Part shown: positions 56,830 to 64,000 of the stretch, piece by piece
How positions within the stretch are numbered: the stretch's first letter is position 1
How the letters are laid out: every line of letters starts with the position of its first letter
Assembly: GCF_032362555.1 (NCBI RefSeq)
Contig: NC_083508.1
Coordinates: 3,439,001-3,503,000 of the forward strand
Length of the DNA stretch: 64,000 nucleotides
Source: Amyelois transitella
Taxonomy: Eukaryota; Arthropoda; Insecta; Lepidoptera; Pyralidae
Direction of reading: 5' to 3'
Translations under genes and position numbers: made by a program
Notes under the pieces: model-generated
Told to the model about the DNA's origin: nothing
What the model saw: only the letters and a program-made list of their open reading frames with translations
The model's database searches: none

Positions 56830-58897
56830 ATGAAAATCGTACTAGCAGTATTAATTGTGTTAGCATGTATCTTCTTTCGCGATCATTTAGAATCTTTACT
56901 TAATAAGTTAGCACAATCTATTCATGTTAATAATACTGACAGTGTTAATATCTTCACACCGGAACAACTTTCGCTTTATGATGGGGTGCAACATAAAAAA
57001 ATATATCTCTCGCTGATGGGATCTATATTCGATGTCACCGCAGGTGTGAGGCACTATGGACAAGGGGGCCCATACAGTTATTTTGCAGGTAAATATCACA
57101 AGTTCCTGTTAATAAGCTTTTTAATTTCATTTCTTGAATAATTTTGTATAATATCTACAAAAAGACTTGAAGCAACTAAGGCTAGTAGTTAATACGATTT
57201 GCTTTGACTGAGTAATAAATAAAAATGTTGTCATGTTCAAAATTATCTGAACATCTCTATCTCTCTGCACTGTACCACTTGTAAATGTTTTAATGGTCCA
57301 TCAAAATATTAATTGTGATTGTTTTCAGGAAAAGATGGATCTCGATCATTTATAACAGGTGATTTCAAAGACGAAAGTGCCAACAAGGATAATGTCTTGG
57401 ACCTTTCTTGTGACGATCTGTTCACATTAACAAACTGGAAGGAAACTTTAAGAGAAAAGTATTTACCCGTTGGTGAGTTAGGCCTTTCCTTGCTGATATA
57501 GCAACTATAGTACAACATATTTTTTTTAATGTAAGTTTTGGGTTTGGATTGGTATGTTCAACTATTTGATTAGGCACTAGAAATTATAATTTCTGAGTAA
57601 TGTAGCCTTGTAATTCTTTTCAGCAGACTTAGTTAGTTTAACAGCTAAGGGTGTAACTGAGAACATGCAAAGAATTTTTTACATACAGTACTTTCAGAAT
57701 TATAAAAAATTGCCTTTTTAGATATTGAAGTGTAATTTATTTTTTAGGTGTTTTAGTAGGCAGATATTATGATACAAATGGTAAAGAAACTGTATATTTG
57801 AAGCAGTTCTTATCTAAACAGTCACAATGTGAAGCTGAACGACAAGCAGCCAAGTTGGAAGAGCAAACAATGCCGCCTTGTAACATGGAATGGAATGCGG
57901 ATACTGGTACAAGAGTCTGGTGCACTAAAACAAGGTATAATTATTTTTATATGATTATGTCAGGTTCATTGAGAATATCAGAATAGTCATATTATCACAA
58001 AGACTAATTTTACTGTTAGTGTTGCAGGGAAATCTTTAACAGTTTCAGCCAGCATTGTAAGAACTAGGTTAATGCTTATGTGGCAAGTGGTCTATATGGA
58101 CTAGTCTTGAGTGGTCCTCATTAAGAAACTATATTTTACAAATACTATTTTATGCAGAGAAAGGCTAATAAACTTGGGACTCTTCTTGTAGGTGATAGGC
58201 TAGCAACCTGTCACTATTTGAATCCCAATTCTGAAACTACACAGCTGAAAGTGGCCTTTCACACTTTTCAAGACTGTTGGCTGACTGCCTACCCAGCAAG
58301 GGATATAAACATACATACATATCGTCACGTCTATATCCCTTGCGGGGTAGACAGAGCCAAGTCTTGAAAATACTGAATGGCCATGTTCAGCTATTTGGCT
58401 TAATGATAGAATTGAGATTCAAATAGTGATGCTAGCCCATCGCCTAAAAAAGAATCCCAAGTTTGTAAGCCTATCCCTTAATCGCCTTTTACGACATCCA
58501 TGGGAAAGAGATGGAGAGGTCCTATTATTTTTTGTATTACACATGGCACAACATATAAACATGATATTATATTTATATTAATATTTTTTAAGCTGATCAT
58601 GTCCTATTGCTAATCAAAGCCTCCCTTTAAGTCATCACTTTCCATTTTTTACTTCCTGCAGTATTGCCATTTATTTTTTTACTTAATTTATGCATTTAAT
58701 GCTTATATTTTCATGGAATTTTCAGTGGCGGTGTAAAAAGGACATGGATTGGTGTGCCACGGCAATTTTACTCTCCGGGGAAAGAACACCCTCGTTGTGT
58801 TTGCGTCAACTTGGAGCATAGTGCTGATTTGGGATTGCTAAAGGAGTATGAAGGGTGTCCCATCACTTCTATTGAGTGTACATTTAAGAGTGCTTGA
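56830..58897 (+). CDS. CYB5D2: Neuferricin (cytochrome b5 domain-containing 2), complete
   Basis: Exons 56830-57088, 57329-57472, 57748-57934 and 58726-58897 join in phase to 253 residues (human 264). The first 16 residues (KIVLAVLIVLACIFF) form a signal peptide or membrane anchor. A MAPR-type cytochrome b5-like domain follows: FTPEQLSLYDG, KIYLSLMGSIFDVTAG, HYGQGGPYSYFAGKDGSRSF, TGDF and DDLFTLTNWKE. The C-terminal part has VGRYYDTNG, then MPPCNMEWNADTGTRVWCT, PRQFYSPGKEHPRCVCV and SIECTFKSA, all neuferricin features. Such proteins bind haem and are secreted or membrane-bound. The AATAAA at 58910-58915 is only 13 bases past the stop. Intron 3 contains two opposed repeat copies. Confidence 0.95.
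58140..58310 (-). repeat. Dispersed repeat (TCACGTCTAT family), left arm of inverted pair
   Basis: It contains AGGCTAATAAACTTGGGACT, GGTGATAGGCTAGCAACCTG, TTTCAAGACTGTTGGCTGAC and CCAGCAAGGGATATAAACAT. It lies in CYB5D2 intron 3, back to back with the copy at 58318. Confidence 0.7.
58318..58555 (+). repeat. Dispersed repeat (TCACGTCTAT family), right arm of inverted pair
   Basis: It contains CGTCACGTCTATATCCCTTG, CGGGGTAGACAGAGCC, TTCAGCTATTTGGCTTAATG, CTAGCCCATCGCCTAAAAAA and CCATGGGAAAGAGATGGAGA. With 58140-58310 it forms a large imperfect inverted repeat around an ACATACAT core. Confidence 0.75.
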
Positions 58898-59693
58898 GAT
58901 TTTTCTACAAATAAATACATGTAGAATTTACACCAGACTCGCGACAGTTGTAATAAATTAGTAACTTTGAGCTTTGTAACACAAAATTGAATGCCCACGC
59001 TCAAACTGCATTCCACTGCGCCGCTATCGCTCTTACTGCATATGACTTAACAGTACACTATTTTTCCCTCACCCCTATGTAAAAATTAAAGAGAAGGCAG
59101 GAAAACAAAACATATAATACTTAACCTTTTTACAAACTAATCTCAATAAATCCAACTCAATATTTAATATATATGTATATATAGATCTATGTTAAGTTAT
59201 AATACTTGTCTGAATATTACTTATAAAAATATTTGGCAAAGCTCTTTGGAAATTTTTTACTTACATTCCATTTGACATATTTTAAGATTTAAGCAGTATT
59301 AAAGCATACTTTTGTCATTTTTGGCTGTAGGGTGGCTATTATTCATCTACAATTAATGTTTTCTAGTTTAGATCTGTAAATCCTAAAAAAAAAATATTTT
59401 TGAAAACGTTGTATTTTAGAATTAAGAAATAGATGTTAATGTGAATCTCAGACTTTTCTGAATAAAATGATATGATGTACAGTAGTTTTCTTATTGTTTT
59501 TTTAAGCATTTTCCTAGAAGTATTTGTTATGGAGAAATATATACTTAAGAATAGACTGTAATTTACTGTTAAAATAATTTGAGGTTAACAGGAATAAAAC
59601 CATTTTCACAAATTCATGATTACTTTATTTGTATCATTTTATACAATTGATTCAATTACAAATTCGGTGAATTACCACAGGTAACAAAACACA
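58898..59693. other. Convergent intergenic region, CYB5D2 / tantalus-like gene
   Basis: AT-rich, no ORF of note. It holds the CYB5D2 polyadenylation signal at 58910-58915 and the tantalus-like gene's signal (AATAAA on minus) at 59624-59629. Confidence 0.5.
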
Positions 59694-60340
59694 TTACAAT
59701 TTGCCTTCACCTAACACCTTTGTATCCCCTTGTACAACCTCATCCAAATCTAAACATTCAATTGTTTTAAGAAAAACTTGCATGGGTATTTTCTTCCTGT
59801 TCATAAAAGATTTGTTACCAAGTAATTTTTTAATTTTGGCTCTTCGTTTCTTAATCTTCTCCTTTGTGTACTGACTACCTAATTGGAATGTTAACAATCT
59901 CTTAACTTTCCTACCACCAATTAAAGTTTCGTTGTCACTATTATCAGTCTTAGGTTCTTCGTAAATAGTTTCTAAAGTCTGGGACAAGGCTTTGACTTTT
60001 TTATTAAGGTATAAAGCTTCAATTTGTTTTGGATTAGCATTCTCAATCATGGTTACATGTTTTCGAGGTTTCATATTAACCCGACGATTGCTTGATTTAT
60101 TAATTTCAGGCAACAACGACTTTCTCTTTCTTAAAACTCGTGTTACCTCTGATCCTTTGCTCTCTTGTGCAGATGAGCTTACCTCATCTATTTCCATTAT
60201 ATCTAAATGAGCCATTTTCAAAGGTAAGTCGGTATCAACTCTGTAATAAAGAGTTATACAAATAAAATAGGAATAAAACCTAATTAAATAAGAAAATAAA
60301 TATGTAACGCGCGAAAATTGACTTACTTGCACTCTTCCAT
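59694..60340 (-). CDS. Tantalus-like domain protein, small nuclear-type protein (186 aa)
   Basis: A tiny first exon, 60327-60340 (MEECK), splices to 59694-60240 in phase, giving 186 residues. The protein is highly basic (VLRKRKSLLPEINK, RRVNMKPRK, KEKIKKRRAKIKKLL). It carries the block ALSQTLETIYEEP followed by GGRKVKRLLTFQLGS, which matches the tantalus domain (Drosophila Tantalus, vertebrate PRR14). Known members bind chromatin or heterochromatin-associated proteins. The KR-rich clusters would serve as nuclear signals. An internal ATG (MAHLDIMEIDE) could be used if the 14-base exon is skipped. The gene is convergent with CYB5D2. Confidence 0.72.
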
Positions 60341-60804
60341 TCTCTCTGAGTTAAAACCTTAATTAATTGTCCATAATGAGAATAATTAAAAAAATTAAAA
60401 ATAAGATTTATTTCTAGGCGACTAACAGTAGAAATAAACGAAGCAAATTATGAAAGAACAAAAACAGCAAGGAAGCGAGATCATAAAGAATTAACGTATG
60501 GTTTTGACATTTGACAAAGTTTTGGGATTTGTTAATTTGCTTGACGACTTTGACGTTGGCATTTTCATAGACCTAAAAATACAGAATATAGAACAATAGA
60601 AACAGCAGCCTGCACTTCATGATACATAGTATTGAGTCTGTGTATTGATTCGATACCTACGCCAAGCTCGAAACTTCACAAACAGACTTACGGCATAATA
60701 TAAATAAATATGTACGGGACAGCTGAGCGTATCAGTCTTTTCAAGACTGGTGGCTCTGTCTACCCCGCTAGGGATATAGACGTGATCATATGTATGTATG
60801 TACG
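60341..60804. other. Upstream region of the tantalus-like gene, with repeat fragment
   Basis: No gene is seen. At 60722-60790 a short minus-orientation piece of the TCACGTCTAT family is present (TTTTCAAGACTGGTGGCTCT, ACCCCGCTAGGGATATAGAC, then ATGTATGTATG). Confidence 0.5.
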
Positions 60805-61028
60805 GGACAAATTACACTGATTGGGTTAGCCTCGAAGTAAGTTCAAGACTTGTGTTACGAGATACTAACTCAACGATACTATATTTTATAATAAATATTT
60901 ATATAGGTAAACATCCAAGACCCAGGCCAGTCAGAAAAATTTCCTTTCTCATCATGCCCTGGCCGGGATTCGAACCCGGGACCTCCGGTGTCACAGACAA
61001 GCATACTACCGCTGCGCCAAAGAGGCCG
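60805..61028 (-). mobile_element. tRNA-derived SINE, well preserved copy
   Basis: On the minus strand the head reads GCCTCTTTGGCGCAGCGGTA (A box), then a GGTTCGAATCC B box and CCGGCCAGGGCATGATG, followed by a body with CTGACTGGCCTGGGTCTTGG. The tail reaches ATTTGTCCCGTACATA. It directly abuts the mariner-type element at 61034. Confidence 0.85.
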
Positions 61029-61035
61029 TCATATA

Positions 61036-62346
61036 CAGGGTGGGCCATGAATTTGTTTACATTTGAATTTGACTTCGCGCGCAAACAGCAGAGGGGCGTG
61101 GTGCGGGGAGAGGTCTAACAGCTAGCTCAGTTCTTGGAAATTTAGTTGACTTGACATGGATCGCTTCACGGGACCGCAGCGTGCCTTTTGCGTAAAGCAA
61201 TTTTATTTAAACAATAGTTCGCTCATCACTGTGCGGCGTCTATTTCGCGTGGAATTCCATTTACACGACCTAAATGAGTGCCCAAGCTCAGTTTTAATAA
61301 AAAAATGGGTAAACAAATTTGAAGAGACCGGATCGACGCTAAATGTGAAGCAAACCGGCGGCCCACGGACTTCACGGAGTGATGAGAACGTGCAGAGAGT
61401 TTCAGCTTCAGTTCGACGCGATCCAAATTTGTCGACGCGCAAACGCTCGGCTGAATTAGGCATATCTCGCACGTCTTTACGCCGCATTTTGAAATGTGAT
61501 TTAAAATAACATCCATATAAGATTCAATTAGTGCAAGAACTAAATCCTAATGATTTGATTTTACGCAAAACATATGCTGAAACAATGTTGGATCGCTTCC
61601 GTAACTTTGACAACATCTTGTTCTCTGACGAAGCCAACTTCCATCTCAATGGGCACGTCAATAAACAAAATTACAGATATTGGAGCAGCTAAAATCCCAG
61701 GGCTAAACATCAAAGGCATTCATTCCCCTAAGGTCACTGTATGGGCAGCCATTTCAGCTACAGGAATCATTGGACCTTATTTTTTTGAGGATTTTCGTGG
61801 CCGTACGATCACAGTAAACTCCTCCGAGTATGTAAAGCTGCTGAGAGAATTTTTGACACCACAGCTGCAAGAATTTGCCGGCTACAATCGGCAGACGTGG
61901 TTTCAGCAAGATGGAGCGACTTGCCACACGTCTAATGAATCCCTACCGGTCGTCAAAGAAATGTTCCCAGAAAAGCTCATTTCCCGAAGAGGTGACATTC
62001 CGTGGCCACCTAGGAGCCCTGACCTAACACCAGCCGATTTTTTTCTTTGGGGATATCTAAAACATCGTGTCTATACCCACAAACCAAAGACATTACTTCA
62101 ATTAAAGGCGAAAATAAGAGACGAAATGTCAGCGATCCCACGATCTTTATTACGGCGAGTATTCGAAAATTTTCGTGCTCGTTTAGAGGAATGCCAACGC
62201 CGTGATGGTGGCTATTTAAATGATATTATTTTGAAAAAAGTAATTTCCATTTTATAAGCTATCTCTTAAATAAATAATTTTTGATGTAAATGTAATAGTT
62301 TTTTTTATGATTTTTTAAAATGTTAACTAATTCCTGGCCCACCCTG
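61036..62346 (+). mobile_element. Broken mariner-type (DD41D) DNA transposon
   Basis: TA flanks both ends (61034-61035 and 62347-62348). The inverted ends open CAGGGTGGGCCA and match over about 30 bases with a few differences. The transposase starts at 61156 (MDRFTGPQRAFCVKQFYL) with a paired-type HTH region, then NILFSDEANFHLNGH (first catalytic Asp), WFQQDGATCHTS (second) and PRSPDLTPADFFLWGYLK (third). The frame has a stop at 61507, another at about 61689 and a frameshift near 61730, so the copy is dead. Between the second and third catalytic Asp there are 41 residues, the DD41D spacing of the rosa-like branch of Tc1/mariner. Confidence 0.9.
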
Positions 62347-63892
62347 TAGAACTTACACACAATCGTATCGTTGTCCTTAACTGCTTAAACCGAGCCAACA
62401 GTCTAGAAAAGCTGAATGGCCACGTATGGTATTCACGTTGCCATTCAACTTTCTAGACTGTCCTTTTAACACGTGAATGCTCTGCCTTATTAATAAAATT
62501 CTAAATTCAGATAATAATAGGTTACGTCGCCTAAGTAAGAATCTCAAGCTACTAGGTTTTTCAACGGTACCAGACCAGAATCAAGATCTATTTAGATTTT
62601 TCGAGCCAATCCCCAAGAACCCGCAGAATTCGTGTCGTTCATTTACACATATATAAGCTAATCGAATAAGCCAGTACAGTTAATATAATCACATAGGTAC
62701 AAAGAAAGCTTTGCTTCAGTGTGTGTTGAAAACAACTAGTGGATTGGCTTACTGGCTTGGGTGGGGACACGCGTTCACACAAAGCCAATACACGAGCCAA
62801 TCCACTATGCGAGTGTTGGGGAAAGCGTTGGATACGCAAAATTTGAAACCGTTCTATTATAGTGGAATGGCTTCATCAGCGGCTTGAGGTGCGATTGTTC
62901 TAATTTTTAAAAATTGTCTCGTGCAATTAGCCCATAACCCATCCAATGGCCTGAATGTGTAGGTTCCTTCATGACGTTTCCTGTTTGACTTTGTATATTA
63001 AGGTATCCAAGTATTTGCTTTAGCACAATTTCTTTGGTAGGTACCTACGTTATGAATTATTCAGTCGATATGCCGCCCCCTTATCACATACCAGCATAAC
63101 ATTATATACCTTAATTGTTCCTTATTTGTTTAGTCCTGTATTTCCTTCCTCCTATCCTGGTACTTCTTGTGGTAATGGTTATGACTGGTAAATGGATTTT
63201 CATTAAGGTTAAGGTGGTATTGGTAAGTATGATAGTTCTTACCACAGCTTCATTGAAATCAGACAGTCTAATGCAAAGACATTTCCGACTCTGTTTTAAT
63301 ATTTATGTTATTCTTTTTCTATATAATAGGTAGGTTTTTCAATACTGAAAATGAAGAACTAATTAAGAAATATCTTCCCAGTGTTTGTCACGTTTGCGTA
63401 AGTAGGGCAAGAAAGGGTGTTCTCTCCGTGGAGAAGAGCCCTGGGTCAGTCTATGACCATGATCCTGAACTGGGTGAAACAGGTAAATTGCACAGAGATT
63501 TTATTTACTTATCTATACTAAACTGCTCGCCGCGGCCGCAGCAAATCAGCATTAATATGGGTATTATAATTATTTCCTCAGCGTAAAAGGCTTTATTATT
63601 TTGTAATTTGTTACAAGAATTGGTACCGACCCAGACAGGGAGCTCGTAGTTGACAAGTTGCAAAAAGGAGCTTCTGCAGCACAATTAACTCGTCTACCAT
63701 TTTTAAATGCGGCCGAAAGAACGACGGACTAGGTATCAAAATTTTTATATTGTCTGCCTGTGTCATGATAGCTACCGAATTGAGAAAACTTTCATTAAAA
63801 ATAATCATGCTCTTTTGTTATTATTGGATTTCTTGTTGATAAATAAAACACCTGTCGTTTTATAACGATTTATTGTACAAAACAATAATACA
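62347..63892. other. Repeat relics and unassigned sequence
   Basis: Up to about 62540 there are rearranged fragments of the TCACGTCTAT family around an imperfect inverted repeat (62393-62460). At 63331-63481 a plus-strand stretch (FFNTENEELIKKYLPSVCHV, SVEKSPGSVYDHDPELGETG) lies between an ATAATAG acceptor-like and a CAGGTAAAT donor-like site. It could be an exon but matches nothing I know. The rest is featureless. Confidence 0.35.
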
Positions 63893-64000
63893 TTAAAATG
63901 TACAGGTATGTTTAAATTTTTGGACTCGATTACGTCCCGAACACTGGACATATGTACCCTTCCCTTCAGACACCATATTGCTCGTCGAGGCGTCAGCACT
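63893..64000 (-). CDS. Possible 3' terminal exon of a gene beyond the right edge
   Basis: On the minus strand, the frame entering at the edge reads SADASTSNMVSEGKGTYVQC, continues to HTCTF and stops at 63893. An AATAAA (minus) follows about 20 bases later. Two frames are open across this stretch, so even the frame is uncertain, and the product is not recognised. Confidence 0.25.
   Translation of the reverse strand, partial: SADASTSNMVSEGKGTYVQCSGRNRVQKFKHTCTF

Noticed and set aside
60960-61028. tRNA gene
   Set aside because: Same SINE head as at 4925-4989.

Overview
The window is animal nuclear DNA, almost certainly from a moth or butterfly. It is AT-rich, its genes are split by introns with GT-AG borders, and it is littered with dispersed repeats of lepidopteran type (a family opening TCACGTCTATATCCCTTG, a tRNA-derived SINE, LINE tails ending in ATGT microsatellites). 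Every gene call rests on reading exons directly and comparing them with protein families I know. No search was run.

Layout, left to right. A TIR-bounded, G-run-rich element (13-725) is followed by the last two coding exons of a C22orf39/PANTS-like CHCH protein (+). Next is a complete eight-exon ALDH7A1/antiquitin gene (+, 3065-9202). It converges on METTL5 (-, 10014-18408), whose third intron holds a whole-looking BEL/Pao retroelement sitting inside a tRNA-derived SINE. INIP/SOSS-C (-, 18411-19550) lies directly upstream of METTL5: the INIP stop and METTL5 start share one exon and are two bases apart, which suggests a dicistronic transcription unit.

From 20.5 to 43.6 kb lies one large minus-strand BTB gene. 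A shared BTB and linker part can be spliced either to a two-finger C2H2 exon (397 aa) or to a BEN-domain tail (518 aa) with a 3' UTR of about 4.6 kb. Decayed copies of one BEN-branch exon lie in tandem beside it.

The right third is a compact housekeeping cluster. SBDS (-) and GGNBP2 (+) are divergent. GGNBP2 and OXSM (-) are convergent. OXSM and neuferricin/CYB5D2 (+) are divergent, and CYB5D2 converges on a tantalus-like gene (-). A broken mariner-type DNA transposon with a DD41D spacing (61036-62346) lies beyond. The last 1.7 kb holds no gene I recognise, apart from a possible 3' terminal exon at the edge.

Several genes share themes. METTL5 (18S rRNA m6A methylation) and SBDS (60S maturation) act in ribosome biogenesis. 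ALDH7A1 and OXSM are mitochondrial metabolic enzymes. INIP is a DNA-repair factor. No prokaryote-like system, CRISPR array or operon is present. The most unusual signals are the INIP-METTL5 junction, the BTB C2H2/BEN alternative gene, the decayed tandem exon copies in two genes, and a set of perfect palindromes.
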